From assembly GCA_008638375.1 (NCBI GenBank), contig CM018052.1, positions 26,133,071 to 26,197,070 of the forward strand: a DNA stretch of 64,000 nt. Reading direction: 5' to 3'. The position numbers and the translations under genes are program-made. The notes beneath the pieces were generated by a model that saw nothing but the letters and a program-made list of their open reading frames with translations, made no database searches and was not told the origin of the DNA. This DNA comes from Nyssa sinensis. Lineage: Eukaryota; Streptophyta; Magnoliopsida; Cornales; Nyssaceae. Positions 7,360 through 17,552 of the stretch are shown here, piece by piece; the stretch's first letter is position 1; each line of letters begins with the position of its first letter.

Positions 7360-9720
7360 TTTTGGGGCTGTCTCCTTGAGGGCAATAGCGTGACATTCTC
7401 GTGAGGTTGGCTGACATCCTCGGACCGAGTGCACGCTTTGATTGTGGACGTACTTCAGACACTGATGAAAGGTTGAAGTGACCGCCCCTATCTGGTGTAA
7501 CCAGGGTCTCCCAATGATGACGTTGTATGGAGACTTCATGTTCAACACCATGTACTCTGAGATGGTGGTCTTCTGCCCTTCACCTTCCCCAATAGTGGTA
7601 GGAAGGTCAACCCTCCCCAGGGGGGTGCTAAGGCTGCCATCAAAAGCTGCCATTACGGCAGTGGTGGGCTTGACGCTGTCCTGGTCTATGCCCATCCGCT
7701 TAAGCGGTTCGTAGAATAGGATATTGACTGAGCTGCCAGTGTCGACTAGGACTCTTCTAGTTTCGAAGTTGGCGATTCTGAGGGTGATAACAAGGGCATC
7801 ACTGTGAGGGCAGTGTACCCCTGCTAGATCTTGCTCGGTGAACTGGATCTCTGGCCCTGTCTTGAGCCTCTTTTCGACGTTAGAGACCTGCAAGATGTTT
7901 GGGGCGGTTCTGGCCTCCCGAGCATATCTTTTTCTCGCCCTGTTGGACATTCCTGTAACAGGGGAGTCAGCATGGAGGACGTAGATAACATGGTTGTTCT
8001 GCCTCTGAGGCTCGTTTCGTCCTTCCCGCTGCTCTTGCCTCTGTTCGGGCCTCTGATCTGGCCGCTGCTGAGGCTTGTCTTCTTGGGGGTTCTGCCTTCC
8101 GTCTTGTTTGACGAACTCCCGAAGACGTCCCTTCTTTATGAGCTGTTCTATCTCATATCGGAGGGTCCTGCAAGTGTTAGTAGTATGCCCATGATCTTTA
8201 TGGAAATTGCAATACTTACTTTGGTCCCGCAGGCTGGGATCTCCTTTGATCGGCTCTGGCCACCTCAGGTTCTCCCGATCTCGGATCTGCCGGAGTACCT
8301 GGTTCGGAGTGGTGTTCAAAGGCGTGAAGTTGGTGAACTCCCTTGGTGCGGAGTTGTACACAGCTCTGGGAGCTGTTTTCTTATCTGGGCTTCTGACCCT
8401 CTTTTTGTTGGAGTCTCTTCTGTGATCCTCCTTCTTATGGTCCTCCCGCTTCGGATTATCCCTTTGGGTCTGATCCTTGCCCTTCTGGGCTGAGCGGTTG
8501 GCTTCTTCAAGGTTGATGTATTTTTTGGCCCGATCCATCAATGCTGCCATATCAGCCGGGGGGCTTTTTGTCAAGGAGTCTCTGAAGCCACCTTGGGCAA
8601 GCCCGGCAGTAAGGGCCGCAACAAGGAATTTCGGGCTGCAATCCGTGATCTCAGTGAGCTCAGTGTTGAAGCGGGCGATGTAGGCCCGAAGGGATTCCTC
8701 CCTAGTCTGCCTAACGTTCAGCAGGAATTCTGGTCCCCTTCTGAGCCTCCTGCTGGTCATAAACCTATCCAAGAACTGTCTACCGAGCTCGTAAAAGCTG
8801 GCAATGGAGTTCGGAGGGAGGTTGTGGAACCACTTCAGAGCCGTTCCCTTCAAGCTGGTAATGAACGTTCGGCACATGAAAGCATCTGAGGCTCCGTGAA
8901 GGGCCATCGTATGCTGGTAATGAGATAGGTGATCTCCTGGATCTCCAGATCCGTCGTAGAGAGTGAATTTGGGCACTACGAACTTTCTAGGCCTCTCTTC
9001 AGACATGATGGCGTGGGTAAACGGAGTGGCTAGTCTTCCGAGCAGCCTGGCCAGTTCGTCCTGCTCTGGAGGGTTCTGAGGTCCTCTTAAACCGATTGTC
9101 CGGTCCATAGACTCGGCAATCTCCTCTTCCCTTCGCGGGTCTCTGAGTCTGACATCTTGTGAACCCTGCCTGACAGCCTCGGCTTCAGGGTAATAGGGTG
9201 GAGTGCGCCCTTCGGATGGAGGAGGAACCCGAACCGGTGGGGCTGGCGCTGCATGATAAGGTTCCTGTGGTGCCGGGGGTGCTCCCGAAACCCTAGGAGT
9301 TGGGGCTCGGGTAGTACTCCGGTAATGTACGTCGGGGACAAAAGCGGATGTTCCCCAGCCAGGGACTGTTGATGGCTGTGGATCTCGGCCAGCGTGAGCA
9401 ACGCCTGAGGGGTGCCCAGGCTGGTTAGCGGGGGTCTGCCCGCGAATTTCTTCATTCCCCGTGGCAACCGGGGGTTGTGTTCCTGCAACGAAGTTGACCG
9501 GCGGGCTAGGAGAAGCCGCCGCTTGGTTCTGCGTGAGCGTTGCCAGCGTCCTGGTAATGGCTAGCAGCTGCTCCTGCACCAGTTCATTGTGTCGTTTTAT
9601 TGCTTCGATCTCTTGTCGCATAGGGTTGGCCGCTGGTCCTCTTGTGCGTGGAGCAGACGGCTGACGCTGAGCGTTTTGCGAACTCTGAGTATTCTGTCGG
9701 GGTCGGAGATTTGGTGCCAT
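7357..9720 (-). CDS. gag: Gag-protease polyprotein of Tat element, copy 1
   Basis: 787 residues; the ATG at 9720 lies about 60 bases after the primer-binding site. The N-terminal 250 residues are Pro/Gln-rich. The retrotransposon gag core follows (about 265-375, with MALHGASDAFMCRTF and LKWFHNLPP), then a Lys/Arg/Gln-rich linker. A cysteine-histidine cluster CNFHKDHGHTTNTC near 510 stands where a zinc knuckle would be. An aspartic protease has DTGS near residue 660 and a NVIIGRPW flap/ILG-like motif near the end. Gag packages the RNA; the protease cleaves the polyprotein. The frame ends at UAG in a readthrough context, so most product should stop here and a minority continue into pol. No disabling mutation is visible. 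Confidence 0.92.
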   Translation of the reverse strand: MAPNLRPRQNTQSSQNAQRQPSAPRTRGPAANPMRQEIEAIKRHNELVQEQLLAITRTLATLTQNQAAASPSPPVNFVAGTQPPVATGNEEIRGQTPANQPGHPSGVAHAGRDPQPSTVPGWGTSAFVPDVHYRSTTRAPTPRVSGAPPAPQEPYHAAPAPPVRVPPPSEGRTPPYYPEAEAVRQGSQDVRLRDPRREEEIAESMDRTIGLRGPQNPPEQDELARLLGRLATPFTHAIMSEERPRKFVVPKFTLYDGSGDPGDHLSHYQHTMALHGASDAFMCRTFITSLKGTALKWFHNLPPNSIASFYELGRQFLDRFMTSRRLRRGPEFLLNVRQTREESLRAYIARFNTELTEITDCSPKFLVAALTAGLAQGGFRDSLTKSPPADMAALMDRAKKYINLEEANRSAQKGKDQTQRDNPKREDHKKEDHRRDSNKKRVRSPDKKTAPRAVYNSAPREFTNFTPLNTTPNQVLRQIRDRENLRWPEPIKGDPSLRDQSKYCNFHKDHGHTTNTCRTLRYEIEQLIKKGRLREFVKQDGRQNPQEDKPQQRPDQRPEQRQEQREGRNEPQRQNNHVIYVLHADSPVTGMSNRARKRYAREARTAPNILQVSNVEKRLKTGPEIQFTEQDLAGVHCPHSDALVITLRIANFETRRVLVDTGSSVNILFYEPLKRMGIDQDSVKPTTAVMAAFDGSLSTPLGRVDLPTTIGEGEGQKTTISEYMVLNMKSPYNVIIGRPWLHQIGAVTSTFHQCLKYVHNQSVHSVRGCQPTSRECHAIALKETAPK

Positions 9721-9778
9721 GGTTTTCCGGTAGGGAAAAAGATGAGTTTATGAATAAAGCACGTAGAGATTAGTCGTT

Positions 9779-9797
9779 CCCACAGACGGCGCCAAAC
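9779..9797 (-). other. Primer-binding site of copy 1
   Basis: Read on the minus strand, TTTGGCGCCGTCTGTGGG follows the LTR end directly. The first bases TGGCGCCGT match the 3' end of tRNA-Asp (CCA end included), but the match decays afterwards, so the primer tRNA is uncertain. Homologous but mutated sites adjoin the 5' LTRs of copies 2 and 3. Confidence 0.7.
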
Positions 9798-10424
9798 TGA
9801 TGCTGCACTTTTTGACTCGCAACACGTAAGGGCTCCGTGACCTGTAGAACACTCAGAAAGATGATCAGAGGACCACCGGATTGGCTCCGGCGGTAGCCGC
9901 TCCGATGCTTAAGTGAGTAAGGGAATTGAAAGACTGTATTGAAAGTCAAAGAATGAGCATGAAACTGATAGCGTACCTCTAGGGTTTAATATATAGGCCG
10001 AAGCTTTCCTAAGTTGATTAGGATTCGACGCCATGAATATAGGGATATGATCATCGGAGATTGCAGTTACCTTGTGGGCATTAAGTCGTGGATGGAGATA
10101 ATCATAAATGGTAGTTTCCGTATTGGAGACTACTTCCTTATCCTCTGCCCGGAATCCGCTAAGGCGGAGATAATCATAAATGGTAGTTTCCGTGCTGGAG
10201 ACTGTTACCCTATTCTCTGCTCGGAATCCGCTGAGGCGGTGACGAGATCTGAAGCTCTGGTCTGGACCCTGTGATCAGTTCTGGATATATTTGTTTGGTC
10301 ACTTCCGACCTTATGTGATGATCTGGATGTCATAGGCTGAACGAGAATCATGCTAGCTGAACATAAATCGGACTGTGGTCGTACGTGTCAAGTGTTGATT
10401 GGCCTGTCTTTTTATGGTATATCA
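9798..10424 (-). repeat. 5' LTR of copy 1 (627 bp)
   Basis: It is bounded by TGAT...ATCA and adjoins the primer-binding site. Read on the minus strand it starts TGATATACCATA, the same terminus as the LTRs of copies 2 and 3. A TATA-like stretch (minus: CCTATATATTAA, 9987-9998) could drive element transcription. An ABRE-like ACGTGTC lies at 10383-10389, 35 bases from the outer end. Confidence 0.9.
10094..10237. repeat. 72-bp tandem duplication inside the copy 1 LTR
   Basis: Two units (10094-10165 and 10166-10237) both begin GGAGATAATCATAAATGG and differ at a handful of positions. They lie upstream of the TATA-like box in transcription sense, where a duplicated segment could act as an enhancer; that role is inference. 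Confidence 0.85.
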
Positions 10425-10752
10425 GAAATTATAAAGACTTAGGATTGACTTCTTATTTAAGTGGTGTTAGTGTTAGTTTTTATGTAATTGATGTAGTTTG
10501 ATTATATCTTTTTTATAGTTATATTAAAAAAAATTAGATTTATTTATGAATATATGAAAATACTGATAAACCAAATCTTAACTTTCTTTTAAATAACAAA
10601 ATATGTTATAAAAAATAGAATTTCAATTGTTTGGGGCCATGGTTCCACTTCCTTTGTCACTGCACAAATTTATTCATGCATGTACGTGTATATACATGAA
10701 TTGCTTTTTAAACAAGTCAATGTTTTATAGTGTTAGTATTAATAGTGTCGAG
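10425..10752. other. AT-rich spacer between Tat copies 1 and 2
   Basis: 328 bases of AT-rich DNA outside the LTR boundaries of both elements. No gene, RNA or repeat seen. Confidence 0.6.
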
Positions 10753-11208
10753 TGATGTTGTTTTTTTTGGTTAGAGGATCTTTCATTTTTTGCTATTTGT
10801 CAAAAACTTGAGGTCAAAGGGTCACCAGTAAAACTCCGGTAGCAGCTGTTCCGATAATAAAGTCAGTAGAAAAAAAGAGTCTGTAATTTAAAAGAAGAAT
10901 TAAACATAAATTAAAAGCTAAACTTTTGGTCTTATTTATAAGTTGTAAATCTCCTAAGTTAAGTAGGATTAAGGGCTACAAAAGTAGGGAATTGAAGATA
11001 TCCAAAGATAGTTGCCATATTGAACTCTGTTTCCTTGTTTTGAGGTCAGTAGGGTATGAAAGGCGGTGCTTTGTTTTGAACTATATATCTCTGAACCCTC
11101 TGTGCTTGGTTGAACTAGATAAAACAATCTTTCTTGATCTGTTTCTTAAAGAGTTCTATACAGACACATGTCATGCTTTGAATATGTTTGTCACTTTATA
11201 GTATATCA
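10753..11208 (-). repeat. 3' LTR of copy 2
   Basis: 456 bp bounded by TGATG...TATATCA, homologous to 20000-20459. TATA box on the minus strand at 10933-10940. The ABRE-like site of the other LTRs is here ACATGTC, a CpG decay. Confidence 0.85.
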
Positions 11209-11225
11209 GCTACTCCCCCCCTTCC
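11209..11225 (-). other. Polypurine tract of copy 2
   Basis: Minus strand GGAAGGGGGGG(A)GTAGC immediately upstream of the 3' LTR, the priming site for plus-strand cDNA. Confidence 0.75.
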
Positions 11226-11449
11226 TGAGCCTCAGTTCTGTGTGGCCCATGTAGAGCTGAGTTTAGGGTTTCTGAAGAGTCACGCGTGTTTTCATAAATG
11301 CACCATTACGTATTCTGATAAAATAGTCGTTGATGGAACAGTTAAAGCATTATCATTGCGTTAACCGTCGATTGGATAACCGAGGCCATTATTGGCCAAC
11401 TGTCGATTTGGATTTTGGGTCATAAATGTCGATCTTCCTTAGATGGTCT

Positions 11450-11457
11450 TATAAATA
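11450..11457 (+). promoter_or_regulatory. TATA box of the antisense gene, copy 2
   Basis: TATAAATA in the setting GGTCTTATAAATA, about 220 bases before the antisense ATG at 11671. The same box, in the same setting, stands at 23645-23652 in copy 3. This supports an independent plus-strand promoter lying just inside the 3' LTR. Confidence 0.6.
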
Positions 11458-11670
11458 GAAGAAATCTCCCCAAGAGGAGTCTTTTACGAACTCTCTAACA
11501 TACCGAGTGCAATTCTAAACAAAAAAAAAAAACCCTAAGGCTATTTTCGGTGTACTTGAAGATCGTTCTGGCCATCAACCTTCAAGCTTTCGGTCAGTTG
11601 TGAAACTTTTTCTTTTTTGTTTTATCTTTTATTTTTGGCCTTCTTCTCATTTTCTGTTTTATTTGTGAAG

Positions 11671-13540
11671 ATGTCTACTTCTGATTCTCATTCAAGCACA
11701 GAAGAGGAAGAGAGGGAACTGGTAGAAATAAGAGATCAGGGGGCATTAGGTTTTATTTCGAGTGATGAAGTTGGGAATGCTTCAGGTGATAGTTCGAGAG
11801 TGCTTCTAATTGAAGTGCACCTCGAGCCTAGGGATAGAGAGGTCAATTTGTCGGGTAAACCTCATAAGAGAGAGGAAGGCGAGAGTGATGTGACTGAGGG
11901 CATGTTAGATGCCTTCAAAATCAATTTTTATTTTCCTCTAAATTTTTCTTATAGGATACCAAGGGCTGTAGATCGCCCATCAACTATTAAGAGATAAGAC
12001 ATTTGTGCCTACCTTGAATGGTTTGAGGTCATTGTACGTTTCCCTCTCCACCCTCTAGTGAATGGGTTTTTTAGCTAGTTCAAGATCTGCCCTGCTGAAC
12101 TGAACATTAACAGTTTGAGGCAGTTGATAGATCTGAACCTTATTAGAAGCAACATGGATATGAAGTACTTGAAGTCAAAAGGGATGTTTTATATGTCCTT
12201 TGACAAGAGGTTTAAGCCATTGATCTCGATACCTACTTCCAACAAAACATAGAAGAAGTGGTGCTTATTTGTTAACGGTGGCTGGGAATATAAAGACTTT
12301 GAGAACTGGAACAACTTATTTCCTCTACACACTGGTTTTAAAGGTATCTACTGAACTTTAAACGCTAATTTTAACATTATACTTTCCTTCTGACTTGACT
12401 GATGTTTTTTCTAAATTTCTATTGTCATAGATAAGAAGGCTTAGAGAAGGTCAATTTTCACTCCTAACCTACAAGAAAAATATAGGAGACTTCTCCACCT
12501 TCAAAAGCATCCTCACGACAAGATCCTTACCCTTCAGAACTTCATAGATGCCGGACTGGTGAAGGATAAATCGGAGATCCTGAATAAGACAATCCTGATA
12601 GGCCGGATGCTCGGATTAAAGAAGGTTCAGGGACGTTTGCCCCTGCTGCACAAGCTCCTTCCCAAAAGAAGAGAAGGACTAAAATAGGGAGATCCAGTTC
12701 CCCTGAACGTACGGTCTCAGAGGAGTTGATTCTGCCCATCGTACATTGTGAGCTTCCACCACCTCCAGCCCCTATAGCGGGCTCTGGATCCAAAGGAAAA
12801 GGGAAAATGGACACAGTTGCTCCAAAGGTGGCCATGGCTTAAATAGGGGAGGTAGCCATAAAGAAGGCCTACGAGGAGGTTGGGAGCTTAGCTGCTGATC
12901 GCTTCAAGGGTCTGAAGCCTCAGAAGATCGCCAGGGACCTCTTCGTCTCCTATATGAGAATAAGATTATCCTGACGTGTGCCTTAGTCAATTTTATATCT
13001 TTCTGTCCTTACTGATTTATCCAATTATTTATTTGTTCGTAGGCAACTCATGCCATGGCTCCCATCATGGACTACCCCGAAGAATCAGAATGGGAAGATA
13101 GACTTCAAGCCGAGCTAGACGAGACAAGGCTTCAGCTCGGGACCGCCTGCTCTTCATCTATTTCTCTTGAAGAGAAGCTGAAAGAGTCTTTTACCACTCT
13201 TGCTATTCTGGAGTCACAAAAAAACACTTTGGTTTCAGAGTTAAAGACTTTAAAGAAATAGACTAACGTTGCTGCTGCTCAAAAGCTTGCCACTAATGTG
13301 CAGGTGGCTAGAAGAGAGATAAAAAAAGCCCTTAAGGAAGAGGTGCAAAGGCTGGGTGAAGAGTTTGTAGACCATGGGTACAAAACTTTCAAGAGAAAGA
13401 TCCAGAAGTTATATTCTGACCTCAACATCTCAGGAGTAGATGAGGTTTTAATGGATGAGCTTGCGACGAGTCCTCTTGAAGCTACCCCAATGGAATCTGT
13501 AGATCCCGACGGAGAAGCCCTTCATACCGAGGAGCATTAG
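11671..13540 (+). pseudogene. Decayed antisense accessory gene of copy 2
   Basis: Homologous to the antisense gene of copy 1 and complete at the 5' end. It starts MSTSDSHSSTEEEEREL at 11671, about 215 bases downstream of a TATA box. The domain with SNKT..KKW is broken by TAG at 12250-12252 where copy 1 has TGG. Further stops and frameshifts follow. The first intron survives as about 12344-12429 (GTATCT...TCATAG); the second donor is damaged. The C-terminal coiled-coil part is readable at 13055-13260 and 13298-13540. The N-terminal acidic segment visible here tells what is missing from copy 1 at the window edge. Confidence 0.8.
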
Positions 13541-13861
13541 TTAGGATTTTTGTAACTTTTTTCTTTCTTTTGGTCTTCCAATCTTGTAACCTTCTTTTTT
13601 TTTTGGATTTTTGATTTATGAAACTTCTATTGCTTTAGATCTTGTGTTTAGTTGGATATCTTTGCGTTATATCTAAGCTTTAAGATAATTTCTTCAATAT
13701 CCAGGCTATTTAGAGATTTCAAAGCACTTATGAGATATTTTATAAGTCAAAATAACAAGATATACAAAACTTTCGCACTTATAAAAAAAAGGTTTCTCGG
13801 GCGTCTACATAATGATAATTTATAATATACGGACCTATAACATTTGTAAATAAGACAAGAC
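13541..13861. other. Element spacer after the antisense gene of copy 2
   Basis: T-rich, then AT-rich DNA; degenerate repeat units may begin near 13795. No gene. Confidence 0.4.
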
Positions 13862-14205
13862 TTTTCTAGAGGTTTGTAGAATGAGAAAAATGAACCAGAT
13901 TCATAACACTTGTAATGAATACAAGGTCTTGAGGGGTCTGTACATTGATAAAATGGACCAGACTTGTACCACTTGTAAAGCATACAAGGCTTTTAGGAGT
14001 TTGTGCATTGATAAAATAGACCAGACTTGTAGCACTTGTAATGGATACAAAACTTTTAGGGGTTTGTCCATTGATAAAATGGACCAGATCTGTAGCACTT
14101 GTAATGAATACAAGGTTTTTAGGGGTTTGTGCATTGATAAAATGGACCAGACCTGTAGCACTTGTAATTGATACAATGATTTTAAGGGTCTGTGCATTGA
14201 TAACA
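13862..14205. repeat. About 63-bp hairpin tandem array of copy 2
   Basis: Five to six units with the core ATGGACCAGA...CTTGTA...TACAAGG...GTCTG.GCATTGAT. Inner arms CTTGTA and TACAAG and outer arms CAGACC/GGTCTG can form a two-part stem. The flanking motifs TGGACCAG and TGTGCATT are shared with the array of copy 1, so the arrays are homologous. Confidence 0.88.
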
Positions 14206-14235
14206 AACTTTAAAGAGAATCAAAAGTAGTTTTTT

Positions 14236-17200
14236 TTATTGATAATATTTGCGTAAATGTTCGATATTCCAAGGTCTGGGTACAGGCTTCCCAATTGAAT
14301 CTTTTAACCAATAAGTCGTAGGTCTAATTATCTTGGTTACTTTATAAGGTCATTTCCAATTAGGGGAAAGCTTTCCCATGGTGGGATCTTTAGTGTTTGG
14401 AAACATCCTTCTTAGGATGAGATCTTCGAGTTGAAAATTGATGGGTTTTAACCCTTGGTTGAAACATTTAGTCGTTCTTTGTCAGTAGGCTTCAGTCCTA
14501 ATTCGAGCCTGCTCACGTCTTTCTTTTAGTAAGTTTAGATTCTTTGCAAGTTGTTGGCTATTGGCTCCTTAGTCAAAACAATCTGTCTTAAGAGTTGGCA
14601 TGCCAATTTTGACAGGAATGATTGCTTTGGTGACATAGGCGAGTGAAAATGGTGTTTCCGCAGTTGGGGTTCTTTTAGTAGTACGGTAGGCCCAGAGTAC
14701 TCTAGGAAGGTCTTCGACCCATCTTCCCTTAGCTTCCTCCAATTTTCTCTTAATTGCCTCGAGAATAGTGTGGTTGGTAACTTCGGCTTGCCCATTAGCT
14801 TGAGGATGCCCTAGAAAGGAGAAGTGATGACTGATGTGCAGGTCTTTACAAAAGTTCTCGAATACCTTTCCAACAAACTGCGTCCCATTGCCTGAAATAA
14901 TGACACAAGGTATACTGAACCTATATATTATATTTTTTCGAGTGAAATTCTTTACTTCTACATCTGTTATGTGGGTCAGTGGTTCAGCCTCTGCTTATTT
15001 AGAGAAATAGTCAATGGCGACTAGTAATAATCTCCTATTTTAAGGGGCTTTGGAAATGGCCCTACAATGTCCATTCCTCATTGGGTGAAAGGCCAGGGAC
15101 TCGCGATAGGGACGAATTCATGATGAGGCTGATAATGGTACGAGGCAAAACGGTGACATTTGTCACACTTTCGAACATATTCCTTAGCCTATTTTAGCAT
15201 ACCAGGCCAATAATAGCCCTGAGTTAGCGCTCGGTAAGCTATGGTCCTACCGCCATTATGGTTGCCACAGATCCTCTCATGTATCTCAGTTAGGACGTAG
15301 CAGGCCTTTTTTAGAGTTAAGCACCGTAAGAGGGGCTGTGCGTAGGACCTTCAGACTGAGCTACCCTAATTTGAATTCCCCTGGCATGATTCTTGTCCTC
15401 TAGAAGCAACCTTTCCTTTAGATACTGGATGATGGGAGTCATCCAATTCTGAGGTTATTCTGAAATTTGAAGGGATTGTATTAGCTCAGTACTAGGTCTT
15501 GACTAGTAGGAGATTTTTACCATTGAGTCCCTTTTTGGCTTGAGATAGGAGGCCATATTTGCTAAAGTGTCGGCCTTGGAGTTTTGGTTCCTTTCAATCT
15601 TCTGAATGGTGAACTTGTGGAAAGACTGCTTTAGCGATTCCACTAGCTCTGAATATCTGGTCATTCTGTTGTCATTGGTTGAAAATTCACCTAAAACTTT
15701 ACTCATTATAAGCTGAGAATCAGAGAATACATTAAGATCTAGAGTTTCACACTCTAGAGCCGACTTCATCCCAAGGATAAGTGTTTCATATTCGGCTTCA
15801 TTATTAGAAGCTCTAAATCCTAAGCTGACGGCCTTTTCGGTTACGATCCCATAAGGGGACTGAAATATTATACCTACTCCAGAGCCTTTGTCCATAGATG
15901 AACCATCAGTGTATAGTAGCCATACCGAGGTGTTTGTAGTGGTTTGAGCTTTCGAATGCTAAGTTCAAGTGAATTATGCTAAAAATTCTACTAATACTTG
16001 ACCTTTGATTGCAGTTTGTGGCACATAGGATATGTCAAATTCTTCTAGTTCTATTGACCATTTGACCAGTCATCCCGAAACTTCAGGTTTATGTAGGATT
16101 GATTTTAAAGGATAGGATGTAGGGATTATGATAGAATGGGCTTGAAAGTATGGTCTGAGCTTTCGAGCGGATATTACCAAGGCTAAGGCCAGTTTTTTAA
16201 TTTTGGAGTACCTCGTCTCGGTGTCCAGAAGTGTTTTGCTGATGTAGAAAATAGGCCTCTGAATTCATTTATCTTCCCTAACTAACGCAAAGCTGATGGC
16301 ACTTTCTGACACAGCTAAGTACATGAGCAGTTTTTCCCCTGACACTGATTTTGAAAAGAGTTCGGAGGAGGCTAAGTATTGCTTGATTTGTTGGAAGGCC
16401 TCTTCACATTCAGAGGTCTATTCTAGGGCCTTACTTCCCCTCAAGGCATTAAAGAACGTGAGGCACTGGTCCGTAGATTTAGAGATAAGCCTATTCAGTA
16501 CTGCTATCCTTCCATTCAACCTTTGGATATCTTTCTTAGTTTTGGGTGGTTCTAGTTCAATTAGAGCTTTGATTTGTGAGGGGTCTGACTCAATTCCTCT
16601 TTAGGAAACTAGAAAATCCAAGAATTTTCCTTCTGTGATCTTGAAGGTATACTTTAAAGGGTTAAGTTTCATTTTGTGTTTCTTTAGGATGTCGAACTTC
16701 TGGATCAAATGCTGGATGTGGTAATCCTTCCGAACACTTTTGACAAGCATGTCGTCGATGTAGACTTCCATTGTATCCCTAATTTGGTGACCAAACATTT
16801 TTGTTTACAAGCCTCTAGTACGTAGCTCCAGTGTTCTTCAAACCGAACAACATCACTCTATAACAATAGAGACTTCATTTTGATATGAAGGTTATTTTTA
16901 TCTAATCTGAAGGATACATTTGAATTTGATTGTATCTAGAGTAAGTATCCATGAAACTCATGAGTTCGTGACTTGCCGTGGCATCAACAAGTTGATCAAT
17001 TATGGGAAGAGGAAAGTTATCTTTAGGATAAGCTTTATTTAGGTCGGTATAGTCAACACAGACCCTCCACTTGTCGTTCCTCTTTTTTGCAAGAACTGTA
17101 TTGGCAAACCATTCTAGGCAGAACACTTCTCTTATCATTCCAGCATTTAGCAACCTCTGGACCTCTTCATTGATGATTTTGTGGCATTTAGGGGCAAATG

Positions 17201-17552
17201 TTCTCTTTTTTTGTCTTACTAAGGGATGGTCTGGATTTGTCATCAGCTTGTGAGAGATGAAATCATGATTTATTCCCTCTATATCTCTAGTTTTCCAAGC
17301 AAATACTGAAAGGTTGTCTTTTAAGAATTTAATAATATCCTTTTGCATGGAAGAAGATAGGACTGAGCCAATTTGTATGTACTTTCCTTCTCCTTTAGTG
17401 CTAATAAGCACTTTAACAGGCTCCTCCATTAGTTTGATTGCGTTGTCCTTTCCTTTAGGACTTAGTGGCTCATTAATCTTAGAAGGACATTTTTCTACCT
17501 CGTGAAGGTTGGAAGATGAGGAACTTTCCTTTTCATGAGGGTACTGTAATTG
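14236..17552 (-). pseudogene. Decayed pol of copy 2
   Basis: About the length of the intact pol, with readable blocks for RT (16902-17429, including TDLNKAYPKDNFPLP, and 16601-16798 with YIDDM), the second RNase H (15503-15895, NNEAEYETLILGM and DSQLIMSKV) and integrase (CDKC region near 15160, antisense of the DDE core to 14600). Many codons are stops, commonly where copy 1 has Trp, Gln or Arg, and small indels shift the frame. It cannot make a functional Pol. Confidence 0.88.

Larger units (their letters stand above)
1..10424 (-). mobile_element. Ty3/gypsy Tat-clade LTR retrotransposon, copy 1 (3' end outside window)
   Basis: Read on the minus strand the order is 5' LTR (9798-10424), primer-binding site, gag-protease, in-frame UAG, pol, hairpin repeat array, an extra plus-strand unit, then an antisense spliced gene that runs off the left edge. 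RT, a second RNase H of the aRNH type and integrase in that order, plus an antisense frame between pol and the 3' LTR, are hallmarks of the Tat clade (Grande/Retand-like). Both gag and pol frames are intact, unlike the two relatives to the right, so this is the youngest of the three. The 3' LTR and left target duplication are not visible, so insertion age cannot be taken from LTR divergence here. The right flank begins GAAAT. Confidence 0.9.

Noticed and set aside
7831..8493. 220-codon plus-strand frame opposite gag
   Set aside because: Antisense shadow of the gag-protease gene with no domain of its own.
13881..14229. Repetitive frames (DKMDQTCSTCN units) in copy 2, and similar at 26074-26325
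   Set aside because: Produced by the 63/66-bp tandem arrays, which are non-coding between two convergent genes.
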